Source: Andalucia godoyi (Eukaryota > Discoba > Jakobea > Jakobida > Andaluciidae). Taken from it: 64,000 nt of DNA. Under the pieces are notes generated by a model. That model saw only the letters and a program-made list of their open reading frames with translations, did no database searches and had not been told where the DNA came from. The translations under genes and the position numbers were made by a program. The stretch is taken from NCBI GenBank assembly GCA_009859145.1, contig VRVR01000004.1:1-64000 (forward strand), in the 5' to 3' direction. Shown one piece after another: positions 47,371 through 57,105 of the stretch. Position 1 is the stretch's first letter. Every line of letters begins with the position of its first letter.

Positions 47371-50046
47371 TCAGAACTGCATGTCTGTGTACTCTCCGAC
47401 ATCCAAATCGAGTAGTTGATCGGTACCGGTCGCCAAGTTCAAAGCTGAAACGCGCTGGGAGGACAGTGAGTCAGAGGTCCGAGCTTGGTCCTTTTCAGCC
47501 TGAGCAATGTAAGAATCCCAGTCGAACTCGGGATCGTCAAAATCGTCATCCAAATCTCCGGCGACGGGCGCATGTGGTGATGCTTTCACAGTGGATGCAG
47601 AGGACTTGGGGAGGGAGCGGGGACGCTTTGCCGCAGGGCCCGCATCATCATGCGCCGCCGAAACACCCTTGATGGAAGAAGCGGCTTTCTTGCAATTCTG
47701 CATACCGCTCGGTGCGGCGGCCGGTCGAAGCTCTGTGTCGCCTTCTAACAGAGAGAAATCATCCGCATCCTCAATGTCCGCTGTATCAATACCAGCAGAC
47801 AGATCTTTGGTATGCAACAGCTTGTCCGTTTTCCCAAAGAAACTCTCGATCCTATGAGAGCTGGTGTCCAGAAGTGTCCGAGATTCCACGTCCATCTTTG
47901 TGGACTCAGCATTTCCCTCCAGAGTTTTTCCAAGAACGGAGAGCTTGTTGCGAAGCAGCGTCCAAATATGGTCGTCAAACGTACCTGTTGCAATCAAATA
48001 GCGGATCAATACGGAATTCACTTGCCCAATGCGGTGCACACGATCCTCGCATTGGAAAAGAAGCCCGGGTGTCCACTGCAGCTCCGCAAACACCACATCG
48101 GAACAGGGTGTCAGCGTAAGACCCGTTCCGGCTGCTGCCATTGACAAAATTGCGAGCTGACAACCAGTTAGATCTGTTCTGAACTTCTCGGCTAGCACAT
48201 GCCGCTTTTCTGCCGACGTTGAGCCGTCAATCAGAATGTAACCAACTTTTTTCTTCTTTGCCATCTGCTCCAGTTCCTCAAGGACTTTCAGATGATGGCC
48301 AAACACGATGAACCTCGTTCCAGTCTCCAATAAATCTGAAACGTATTCAAGAACTGCCTTGAGCTTTGCGTTGGCAGTGTCACGCCACAGATCCATCAGC
48401 GCTCCTTTCCTCTGATTTTCAAATCGTACTCTCTCATCCTGCCGCATCGACGATCCCCGACCCTTGATCATCTGCTCCAATTCTCGGAGCTGCTCCAGTC
48501 GCATGGAAAACTTTCTCTGGATGTCAGCAGACACCTCCAAGTCCACGCGCTGCCTTCGCTTTGCCGGCAGCTGAGAAAATACTTCTTGTTTCTGTCGCCG
48601 AATCATCACGAAGTGGGACAAGAGCAGGTGCAGTTCTTCGAGGTGAGACGATCCCGAGAAATCGAGTCCAAATTGCCCTTCCCGGCCATTGCAGTATCGA
48701 AATCCATACACTTCCTTGTTCGTGAACAGCGTCGGAAGAATCGCCTGTACCTGTGTGTACAACTCGATGGGACGAGACAAGGCAGGTGTCCCGGTAAGAA
48801 GCAGTGTTCTCTTCGCCTTCTTTAGCAGCGGCAGCAGCGCGGTCGTTCTTTGCGCTTGCAAATTCTTAATGTAGTGTGCTTCATCGGCGATGAAACACTG
48901 AAAATTCGATTCGGCCAACCGAGTCGCCATTTTCGCGGCAAGGTCATACGAAACGATGAGCACTTGGAACTCTTCGCCATGAGAAGCATACTTGTCATTC
49001 GAGGCACTCACAATGACATGGATCTCATCTTCGCTGATGAAGGATCGTGGCAGCCATTTCAGTATCTCTGCTTTCCACTGAAATCGTACCGATGAAGGCA
49101 CAATCACACACATCGGCCATTCTTTTCGATAGCAATACATGAGTGCGATGGCTTGAATGGTTTTTCCAAGTCCTGGATGATCCGCAATCAACGCACGCCC
49201 ATTCCTCTGCAATGCAAACAAGACACCTTCCTTCTGAAACGGCATCATGGACTGGAGCAAGGACGCCGGCAGCGCCTTCTCCAAGTATCCCATATCAAAT
49301 GTCTGTTTTGCAAAGTACTGGCTGGCATTTTCGAGTGTCTTTAAACACGACGCCGGAATGTCCTCTACTTTCAGCAGGCCCTCTGCAGCGATAGGCAGTG
49401 CTTGCAGCCGGCAAACAAGCTTTTCATACTGCATCCGCGAGATGCCGTACACACACCTGCCCTTGTTTTCAAGAACTTCGCGTTCCTCGGCCGCAAAGAC
49501 CTTAATTGCATTTTCAACGATCTGCGATTCTGCATACCCTGGGTCAATTCGAATCAATACTTGGTCCAGGCGCGCCATCTCCAGTCCAACTCGACACGGA
49601 ATCGCACGAGTTGCTGTCTTTTGTGCGATTCCCGGTGTAACTCCTGATGGCTGCTTCTTCCACCAAGGCTGCTGCTGGTTAGGCGGACTAGGCGGGCCTC
49701 GACTTGCGTGGCTCCCCACAAGCCCTGGACCTGGCTGCGGCTGTGCTTGCGGTGGACTCTTCATCGAGGCGGCAGCACTGATAGGATGCCTTGTCTGATG
49801 TGGAACCGATGATGTCGCGGTCGCAGTCGCGGTCGTCGAGCTCGACGTCGGGGCTGCGGTCCATTCGAAAAACTTGCACCCGTTTGGAAAACGGCCGCAT
49901 GCATAAAAGAACCTTCCCTGCGTCGGGCCCTCTTTCCGAACCATTTTCCGCACTGCTGGAATCCCATGCTCGCAATTCGGAAAAACATCCTCAGAATCCA
50001 GTGCTTCGCCCTCTGAACCGCGCTTCCTTGGTGACTTGCCAGACAT
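47371..50046 (-). CDS. GRF-finger SNF2-family helicase (SMARCAL1/ZRANB3-like)
   Basis: 891 residues from ATG 50046. A GRF zinc finger is at 25-62 (NCEHGIPAVRKMV, then FYACGRFPNGCKFFEW). A disordered Ser/Pro/Gln linker leads to the SNF2 ATPase. Motif I is ADHPGLGKTIQAI (about 288-301), where the family normally has DEMGLGKT. Motif II is FIADEAHYIKN, motif III LLLTGTPALSRP, and the helicase C half includes FIVFGHHLKVLEEL and VHRIGQ. The close spacing and short RecA lobes fit annealing helicases that remodel stalled forks. No HARP or PCNA-box motif is obvious. The GRF finger binds single-stranded DNA in other repair proteins. Confidence 0.9.
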   Translation of the reverse strand: MSGKSPRKRGSEGEALDSEDVFPNCEHGIPAVRKMVRKEGPTQGRFFYACGRFPNGCKFFEWTAAPTSSSTTATATATSSVPHQTRHPISAAASMKSPPQAQPQPGPGLVGSHASRGPPSPPNQQQPWWKKQPSGVTPGIAQKTATRAIPCRVGLEMARLDQVLIRIDPGYAESQIVENAIKVFAAEEREVLENKGRCVYGISRMQYEKLVCRLQALPIAAEGLLKVEDIPASCLKTLENASQYFAKQTFDMGYLEKALPASLLQSMMPFQKEGVLFALQRNGRALIADHPGLGKTIQAIALMYCYRKEWPMCVIVPSSVRFQWKAEILKWLPRSFISEDEIHVIVSASNDKYASHGEEFQVLIVSYDLAAKMATRLAESNFQCFIADEAHYIKNLQAQRTTALLPLLKKAKRTLLLTGTPALSRPIELYTQVQAILPTLFTNKEVYGFRYCNGREGQFGLDFSGSSHLEELHLLLSHFVMIRRQKQEVFSQLPAKRRQRVDLEVSADIQRKFSMRLEQLRELEQMIKGRGSSMRQDERVRFENQRKGALMDLWRDTANAKLKAVLEYVSDLLETGTRFIVFGHHLKVLEELEQMAKKKKVGYILIDGSTSAEKRHVLAEKFRTDLTGCQLAILSMAAAGTGLTLTPCSDVVFAELQWTPGLLFQCEDRVHRIGQVNSVLIRYLIATGTFDDHIWTLLRNKLSVLGKTLEGNAESTKMDVESRTLLDTSSHRIESFFGKTDKLLHTKDLSAGIDTADIEDADDFSLLEGDTELRPAAAPSGMQNCKKAASSIKGVSAAHDDAGPAAKRPRSLPKSSASTVKASPHAPVAGDLDDDFDDPEFDWDSYIAQAEKDQARTSDSLSSQRVSALNLATGTDQLLDLDVGEYTDMQF

Positions 50047-50435
50047 CTGCACCCTCCCGTAAATCGTATGAACCTCTCAACCGTCAACCTTCAAAACCTC
50101 AACCTCCAAGCTCCAAGCTCTAAGCTCTAAGCTCCAAGCTCCAAATACATAACAATAATGGAGAGAATGATGAAATATGAAAAGGCTGCAACATGACGGA
50201 ATTTCAAGAGAAAATACTGTATAAGGGGAATTGCCGCCCGCGCCAAAAGAGGACGCTTGAGGGTATGTCTCCTTTGGTGCCTCAAGTGTTCTTTAACGAT
50301 CCTTTGGTCCATTTTGAAATGACATATGCAAATCCTGTTGAATGTTTCGTTTATTTTCATTCTTACTTCATTCATTCTTCCCTTCTTCTTTTTTCCATTG
50401 TTTTTTCATTTTTTTGGGCAAGTTTTCGCGAAACC
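50047..50435. other. Divergent gap between the SNF2 and CENP-W genes
   Basis: Includes a short tandem repeat of AAGCTCCAAGCTCTA-like units at 50106-50145 (tctaagctctaagctccaag) and a pyrimidine-rich leader ending just before the CENP-W ATG. Confidence 0.5.
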
Positions 50436-50660
50436 ATGGCAGGAGTTCCAAAGTCTACTTTAAAGAACATTTTCAAGCGTCATGCACCTGCGCATCGGCT
50501 TTCGCGGAATTCGGAGCTTATGATGTACCTGAATTACGTTCTCTTTATGCGAAAGCTCTCCCAGATGGCCCAAACAGAGTCTACAAAAGACGGATCCAAG
50601 ATTATCAGAGGACGGCATGTCCAGGCTGCTGCCCAGCGCATCATGGACGAAATGAAGTGA
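50436..50660 (+). CDS. CENPW: CENP-W-like histone-fold protein
   Basis: A 74-residue protein with a good start context (aaaccATGG). It is one histone fold: a basic N-terminus with LKNIFKRHAPAHRLSRNSEL, a long central helix MMYLNYVLFMRKLSQMAQTE, then KIIRGRHVQAAAQRIMDEM. The order FKR..L..N..L..HLNYVLF..L ... I...HV.AAA..I follows vertebrate CENP-W, a kinetochore protein that pairs with CENP-T. Very short and intronless, so the assignment rests on one helix pattern. H3/H4-type or NF-Y-type folds are less similar. Confidence 0.65.
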   Translation: MAGVPKSTLKNIFKRHAPAHRLSRNSELMMYLNYVLFMRKLSQMAQTESTKDGSKIIRGRHVQAAAQRIMDEMK

Positions 50661-50944
50661 TGTGTAGTTGTCTGTCAACTGAAGCTAATAGTTCTGAGAA
50701 ACGGATCATTTCCTTCGTTTCCCTGTTTCCCTCTTCTCAACCGTTTATGTGTTTGTGTGTGTGTGTGTTTCTTTCTTTCCTTGGCATTGTCCGTTCATTC
50801 ATTTTTCTGCAGAGATAGCATCATCCAGTGGTAAAAAGAGACAGAAAATAATCGTCGTCGTACTGCTAGTCGGAATACGTTTTTGCAGTGCTTTTTACTG
50901 TATGAATGCAGGAGACGAGATAGGCGGTGTGGAGCTCAAAGTTC
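50661..50944. other. Convergent gap downstream of CENP-W
   Basis: Contains a short (TG)n run at 50752-50768. No gene seen. Confidence 0.4.
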
Positions 50945-51003
50945 GCTGTTCATCAGGTCCCTTTCCCAATGAAAAATTGTTTCAAAAGAGACCCTCATAA
51001 TGG
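50945..51003 (-). promoter_or_regulatory. SECIS element (form 2) in the 3' UTR of the selenoprotein gene
   Basis: Read on the minus strand: the quartet AUGA (50995-50998) is followed by helix II, GGUCUCUUU paired with AAAGGGACC (nine pairs, one G-U). The spacing from AUGA to an unpaired AAA is 12 nt. A small helix III, CAAU/AUUG, closes a UUUUC loop. The 3' partner UGAU (50952-50955) sits directly below helix II. Below the quartet, GGUUGC and GCGAAC can form helix I with one bulge. Quartet, AAA bulge, extra apical helix and spacing are all those of eukaryotic form-2 SECIS elements. It starts about 110 nt after the stop codon. Confidence 0.88.
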
Positions 51004-51108
51004 CAACCAAAAGAAGAAAAACACGCATTCAAGATTATGGTTATGACACTCGTCTACGCAATCTCCTGTACACTCTCACAAAGCACATCATTATCATCAT
51101 CATCATTA

Positions 51109-51516
51109 TCAGATCAAGGACCGTGATGACGGCACGTCAGTGATATCCGTACTGGTACCGGCATGATCCAGCCCTGCAGTGCCAACAGCTCGTGGTGATG
51201 CACAAGCATCAATGGACCGCGGAGCGGAAGTGCTTTCGCAGTAGTGTTTCTTGATCGCGGCGACCACATCCCTCGAGTATGGAACGGTTCCAGCTCGGAT
51301 GCCACTTGCGAGAATCGTCCCATCGAACGCTTTGACTTCAAACGCCTCTCTTGGCAACTGACAATTCACCCGCTTTACAATCTCGATTGACGGCATCTCT
51401 TCCGCAAGAAACTCTCGAACCCGCTTGAATGCCGCAATCGCTCTTGAGCCTCAGCAATACTCTGCCGATATCGTAATCTCAACTTGGTGATCCGTCATTT
51501 CGTAAGCGCTGGCCAT
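51109..51516 (-). CDS. Rdx-family selenoprotein (SelW/SelH-like) with in-frame UGA
   Basis: ATG 51516 (context aaaaATGG) opens a 135-residue frame with one internal TGA, at 51451-51453 (codon 22), read as selenocysteine because of the SECIS downstream. The sequence runs VEITISAEYC-U-GSRAIAAFKRV, then a helix, and AFEVKAFDGTILASG with VAAIKKHY. This is the strand-CxxU-helix-strand-strand order of Rdx thioredoxin-like selenoproteins: the redox loop falls after the first strand and a G/A-FEV strand follows. Oddly, Cys and Sec are adjacent (C-U-G-S) instead of C-x-x-U. A 40-residue Ser/Ala-rich tail follows the fold. Without Sec decoding only the part after 51396 would look like a gene. Alternative: a pseudogene with a stop, which the SECIS makes unlikely. 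Confidence 0.82.
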
Positions 51517-52655
51517 TTTTCCTTTCTCAGTTTAACAAGCTGCGGTTGCTTTGTGTTCTTGTCGAATCGTAGAACAAACAAAAAGAAAAGAAAGAAACCA
51601 GAAACCAGAAACCAGAAACATGCACTCACAAACTTGAAATAGAAGCACACAATATTTTCCAAAAGGGTTTTGGAAGCGCGCTGCTTTTGTCGGGACATTT
51701 TTGTGACAAAAATAGCCCATTCGGGACATTTCGCGAGAAAAATCCCCCGCTGAACGCCGCCTATATTGTACGCTGAAAGCGTAACAACGCCATCGCTGAG
51801 GATGCATCATCAGTCAATGCTGCAGCCCGGACGGCGTTGCAGTATTGGGAGAGGGGGGTGGATAGGCTCCAGCACGCCACTTTGGCGTTCTAAAGATGAA
51901 TGTTAAGCGCACTGTAGACACGTGAAGGGCTTGCTCCCACCGAAGTGACGGTGCATAACGCCACACAATCCGCAAGCTTTGAAAGCGTATTCTTCTGTGA
52001 CGTTCGCGACCTGACCTGATCTGACTTGACAGTCTCTGAGCTCTTGTGCGTTGTGCAACAATCGCTGGAGAGACTCACAATGGGGTCTCCAACAACAGTA
52101 TCTGGCGCGCGCGATCTTGCATTCGATCTGCCACATGCCCTGCAAAAAAACATCCCTGGCGTCTGCGAATTTTTGGAAGCATGAATGTGAACAATGCGCC
52201 TCATACAACGTAATAAACACAGTGATATTTGCTAGCTTTGCAAAAGATGACCATCCGAAAATGCACAATCAATTCACTCGCCATTCTGCGGTCACGGATG
52301 CATGATGCATCGACGACGCTCACTTTCGTCCCTGTGGTGCTTTTCGAACTGCGTGTTCATGTACAAAGAATTAGAAGATATCGAACTATTTGACGGGAAC
52401 ATCTGCATTCGCAATTCAGCTGGCCTTGGCAGAAAATGATGATGTGCTCCTCAATCACATGAACAGAACGAAAAGTGCAAAGGGAAACAGCCATGTAAAC
52501 CACACGCGCTCGTTGCTCAACAACTCTGCTTTCTTTCTTTTTGCTTTTTTAATTAACGCATGAACAACTCTACAAACTCAAACACTCTGACCCTGCCACC
52601 ATCACCACCATCATCATCATCATCATTACGACGATGAATATGCGGGCATGTGTCC
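51517..52655. other. Gene-poor kilobase between the selenoprotein and V-ATPase G genes
   Basis: No intact gene. It holds a possible relic with a TnpB-like zinc ribbon (separate entry) and a short CAT repeat at 52605-52628. A pyrimidine-rich stretch on the minus strand precedes the selenoprotein ATG. Confidence 0.45.
51890..52010 (-). pseudogene. Possible relic of a TnpB/Fanzor-like protein C-terminus (zinc ribbon)
   Basis: A minus-strand frame ends VTEEYAFKACGLCG, then HRHFGGSKPFTCLQC and a stop. The pattern [E-Y-x-x-K-x-C-x-x-C, GGSK, F-x-C-x-x-C] matches the C-terminal zinc ribbon of TnpB/Fanzor-type nucleases. The expected following segment appears only in another frame (SALNIHL, stop at 51890), as after a deletion. 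No RuvC-like acidic motif is visible upstream. This is a short match and could be chance. Confidence 0.3.
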
Positions 52656-52994
52656 TTAGATGATAAGCGGAGCAGCGACGTGGACGTCCTGCACCTTTGA
52701 GAGGAGGAAATCCGAGACGGTTCTCTTCTTCGCCGGGTCGATTCTCTTCACCTGCTCCAGCTCGATATCCGTTTGTCGCTCAAGTTGGATGCGATACTGA
52801 TCTCTGCTGTTCAGATCCGACGCGTGCTTCTGGCGGAACTGATTCTCCATTTCCTGCTTGAACTTTTGGATCTCCGCCTCGGCCTCCGTCTTGGCTCGCT
52901 TCAAAAGCGCAATCCGTGCCTTCTTTGCCTCCGACACTACCGTATTGGCTTCTTGCTCCGCTGCCAAAAGCTTCTGCACCGACTTGTTATCCAT
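52656..52994 (-). CDS. VATG: V-type ATPase subunit G
   Basis: 112 residues from ATG 52994. The protein is one long charged helix: SVQKLLAAEQEANTVVSEAKKARIALLKRAKTEAEAEI is the conserved N-terminal half of subunit G, followed by a Gln/Arg/Glu-rich C-terminal half. Subunit G pairs with subunit E as a peripheral stalk of the vacuolar proton pump. A 37-codon upstream extension in frame is rejected because it is hydrophobic and lies in the leader. Confidence 0.93.
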   Translation of the reverse strand: MDNKSVQKLLAAEQEANTVVSEAKKARIALLKRAKTEAEAEIQKFKQEMENQFRQKHASDLNSRDQYRIQLERQTDIELEQVKRIDPAKKRTVSDFLLSKVQDVHVAAPLII

Positions 52995-53587
52995 CCCCGC
53001 TCTAACTATTCCTACTATCAGTTCAGCTATACGAGTGCTTGCTTGTCTGCTTGCTCTTTTTCTGCAGTTCAGAACAGGAAAAAAATTATAATCGTACACA
53101 AACACTCACTCACTTACAGACATACACAGACGCACACCCAGAAAAAAGAATGCACGAAATAAAACAAAAATCGACCGAAAGGCTTCGAGCATTGGCAATG
53201 AGAGTTTTTGATTGAGAAGTGAATAAGTTGTACTGCCTGTCTACAGTCCGGTGATTCTCGGAGCATAATACAAAAAAAAAGGCACCTCGTTACCCTAGGA
53301 ATAGAGAATAGGGTTTCCGGAAACACCAACTGTTCCCATCCAGCCCTTTTCTCTTCTCTTTCTGCGAGCGTTGAATTTTCCCACCAATTTTTTCTAAAGC
53401 AGCAAAACATTTCTGATAACTTTCTTCTCCATTTGTTTTTTCTCCATCTTTTTCGTTCGTTTGTTACATATATATACGTATTCACATTTTTATTTTTGTT
53501 TCTTTATCGGTGAGTGCTTGTTTTGTTTTGTTTCTTCTTCATCTTCTTCTTTCGCCATCCACCGTCACCGTCGTTGCCGTCACCATC
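52995..53587. promoter_or_regulatory. Divergent promoter region between V-ATPase G and SF-assemblin
   Basis: 593 bp between two start codons, A-rich on the left and T/C-rich on the right (ttcttcttcatcttcttctt before the SF-assemblin ATG). A TATATATA motif occurs at 53467-53475. No gene seen. Confidence 0.35.
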
Positions 53588-54373
53588 ATGGATTCTACCC
53601 CGCTTCGATCGCCCAATGTACACGGAGATGATAATGTATCTCCGTCCAAGATTCGCATTCGGCAATTGTCGGACAAGCTGACTGGTCTTCAGGTTGGGCT
53701 TGAAGAAGAGCGGGTATCCCGACGAGAGGCGATCGAGATGAAAATCAAGGTTCTTGATGAGAAGCTGGCGCGTATCCAGACTGCAGAAGACAACAAATTC
53801 AAGATGCTGAAGGAACAGATTGGAAAGCTGCAGGAAGGACTTGCGACGGAAAGAATAGCACGTGAGATTCTTGATGAGCGCAAGACAAAGGAGCTCAAGC
53901 TTGTGGAATCTTCTGTGAGCTTGGATCTGAATGTGGAAAAGCAGGCTCGCAAGGACGCAGAGGCAAAGCTGCTCAAGCAAATGGACGAAAAGATTTTTAG
54001 CGTGCGATTTGAGATGGCAAAGGAGAAGAAGCTGCGAGAAGAAGTGGAGGAAAAGGCACACAAGGAGGTATCAGATGAGGTGCTTCGACTTGCAGAAAGC
54101 ATCGAGATGGAGCGCCGAAGCAGGGAGGAAAAAACCGGCAAAATCACTGCAAAGTTCATGGACGACATTGCAAAAATCAGAGAATCGCTCTCGTCGGAAA
54201 GAAAGATCCGCGAGGAGGCAGAGGCTGCGCTCGCGAGAATGATCGAGGACATGTCAAACAATGTTTCCGGACAGATTCAATACGAGAGAAAGGATCGTGA
54301 GTCCACGGAAGAGACGCTGCTCAAGCTGCTCGAGGATACTTGCAACCGCGTAGAGAACGGGCTGCGCATCTAA
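53588..54373 (+). CDS. SF-assemblin (striated-fibre / giardin-like coiled-coil protein)
   Basis: 261 residues from ATG 53588, almost entirely coiled coil after a short Pro-containing head (MDSTPLRSPNVHGDD). Repeating Glu-Arg/Lys units of about 29 residues with an E-x-R-x-x-R/K-E-x-x-E pattern (LEEERVSRREAIEMK, LATERIAREILDERK, IEMERRSREEKTGK, LSSERKIREEAEA, IQYERKDREST) are the SF-assemblin hallmark. Such proteins build striated flagellar roots or, in alveolates, a cell-division fibre. This is the strongest sign that the organism has flagellate-type cytoskeleton. Confidence 0.93.
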   Translation: MDSTPLRSPNVHGDDNVSPSKIRIRQLSDKLTGLQVGLEEERVSRREAIEMKIKVLDEKLARIQTAEDNKFKMLKEQIGKLQEGLATERIAREILDERKTKELKLVESSVSLDLNVEKQARKDAEAKLLKQMDEKIFSVRFEMAKEKKLREEVEEKAHKEVSDEVLRLAESIEMERRSREEKTGKITAKFMDDIAKIRESLSSERKIREEAEAALARMIEDMSNNVSGQIQYERKDRESTEETLLKLLEDTCNRVENGLRI

Positions 54374-54791
54374 GCCCATCCTCCTGTCTGTCCAGATTCG
54401 TACTGGTAGGTAGAGTGTTTGTATGGGAGGGTGAATTCTCTTGCTTTTGTTTCGTTGTTGTTGTTGTTTTCTGTTTGTTTTTGTTTTTGGTCCAGTTGGA
54501 ATGAACTTTGCTGTTGTCTGTGTTTTGTGTATGTGTGATCGTCACCCTCATCGTTGTCATCTGCATATTGTTTGCTGTATAAAGAAGAAAAAAGACATTC
54601 GACATAGAACATGGAGCAATGCGCTAGCATGCCAACAACTTGCTACGAAAACACAAACACATACTTGGCACGTACTCAATTTTGTGTTGTGGTTGTTGTT
54701 TTTTCCCCCCTGTTTTTTAATTAATTTTTTTTTTAATTTTTAAAATCTTGTTACCTACCAGTGTGGAACATTGTTGTGCAAGTCAAAATAC
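54374..54791. other. Convergent gap with A/T block
   Basis: Between SF-assemblin and the MetRS 3' end. The A/T block at 54713-54745 includes poly-T followed by TTAATTTTTAAAAT. TTG and TTGTTG repeats lie at 54455-54475. No gene seen. Confidence 0.5.
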
Positions 54792-57074
54792 TCACCGGAC
54801 AGTAGCATTCGACAACGTCGCGGTGCACGGACCAGCGGATGTCGTGAAGACGGCACCCTTGTAATTCGGCACACACTTGGCATCCGTGGAAAGATGCGCC
54901 AGGATCTTGTCCAGTTTCTTTGTGTTGATGTGTGGAACATCCGGTTCGCGCGGATATCCAGCGAATGAAACACGTTCACCAACCTTTGCGCCCGCAGGAA
55001 CTCCAACAAGCTCGACCACTGTGTGCTCCTGATTGGAAGCAGCCAGAACCATTCCTGCAGATTCAATGCCACGCATCTTGGCGGGCTTGAGATTGCACAA
55101 GACAAGCACAAGTCGGTCCTGCATCTGTTCAATAGGAATGAACTTCACAAGCCCCGAGACAATGGTTCTGGGCTTTTCTTCACCCAAATCAATCTGCTCC
55201 ACATAAAGAGACTCTGCATCCGGATGCCGCTTCACCTCCACAATCTTCCCGACACGGATTTCGAGTAAGTCAACTTCAGCTGGCTCATCGGCAGCAGACG
55301 CGGGCGCCTTCGTCGCAGGTGCGCCGATCTTCTTCTGTTCTTCCTTCTTGGCCTTATCGGCGCCGGGCTTCTGTGCGGCGGCACCAGAGGGCACACTCGC
55401 AACTTTCGGAGATGCTTCTTCCGCAGGAACCTCGTGCTTCTGGAAAAGAATATCCGGCGCGGGGCCAAACGGCTGTCCAGCAACCAACTTTCCAAAAACG
55501 AGCTTGTCGTCACCAAAGAAGTCCCTCTCTTGCAAACCAAGGGCGGTGAGGATCTTGGCGGAAGACTCGGGCATTGCCGGGTACACAAGGATCGACACCA
55601 ATCGGACTCCTTCAATCACAATGTACATGACCGTGGAGCACCTTGCGGGATCTGATTTGATGAGCCTCCACGGTGCGCTGTCCGTGACGTACTTGTTGAG
55701 CTCCATCAAAACATCCCAGATGCCCTGCAGAGCCTTCTGGATGTCAACAGCATTGCGGAAATGGTGGTCAACCCAGCCCGGCAAGTCCGACAGCAATCCG
55801 ATGAGCGCATTATCCACGTCATTGTATGCGCCCGGTTGCGGCACCTTCTGATCGGGAACCAGTTTTTGCGAAATGCAGCGAAGAACAAGGTTTCCAAGAG
55901 AATCTGCAAGATCCGAGTTGAGACGACGGATCATCGCCGTTTCAGAATAGTCACCATCCGACGACAAGGACGCTTCTCGCAAAAGGAAGAACCGAAGAGC
56001 ATCAAGACCGAAGCGCTGCGCAACCTCCAAAGGGTCAAATACGTTTCCAAGAGACTTTGAGATCTTCTGCTTGTCCTTGGTCCACCAGCCGTGGGCAACA
56101 ACCTTCTTTGGCAGCGCAATACCAGCACCCACCAGGAATGCTGGCCAGTAGATCGCATGGAACTTCAGGATGTCCTTACCGACGATGTGGTAATCTGCAG
56201 GCCAGCACCAATCTGCCTGTCCTTCTTTTCCTGGGAATCCCGAGGCGGTGAGGTAGTTTGTCAATGCATCCAGCCAAACATACACCACATGGTTGGGATC
56301 CTCCGGAACATCAATGCCCCATTTGACAGCGCTCTTGTTGCGCGACACCGAAAGGTCGTGGAGGCCCCCAGAGACAAATTGCTGAACTTCGCGAGCACGA
56401 AAAGCTGGAATTACGGAATCTGCGTTCTTCTCAATCCATTCCAACACGGGTTTTTCAAACGCCGAGAGTTTGAACATGTAGTTCTCTTCCTGTTTCCATT
56501 CGCATATCCCATTCGTCTCAATGGATCGTTTGCATGGCTTCCCGTTGTTGTCCACGGAATCACACACCTGCGATTCCGTATAGAACGCCTCGTCGGTGAT
56601 GCAGTACCAACCCTCATGTTTTCCAACGTAAATTAGTCCCGCATCGCGAAGACGACGCCACATGTGAGCTACTGCCTGCTCATGATCCGCATCCGTAGTG
56701 CGGATAAAATAGTCATACTTGCAGTTCATATTGTCAAACATGTGGCGGAAACGAGAAGAAATGTCGTCACAGAATTCCTTGGGGGTAACACCACGAGCTT
56801 CGGCGGACTGGGCAACTTTTTGACCATGTTCATCCGTTCCGGTCATGAAGAACACCGGAATGTCTCGCACACGAAACCACCGTGCGAGTGCGTCAGCAAT
56901 GATGGTGGTGTAGACATGGCCAATGTGCGGAAGAGCATTCACATAGTAAATCGGGGTGGTAATATAGACGCGCTTACTCGGTCTCGACGACAGACGGTAC
57001 CGGACCTTCTCGGAGCCTTTGGCAGCCGCAACTTCCGCTAGAACAACCTATTGACACAACCAAACCAAAAAAAA

Positions 57075-57105
<31 letters not shown>

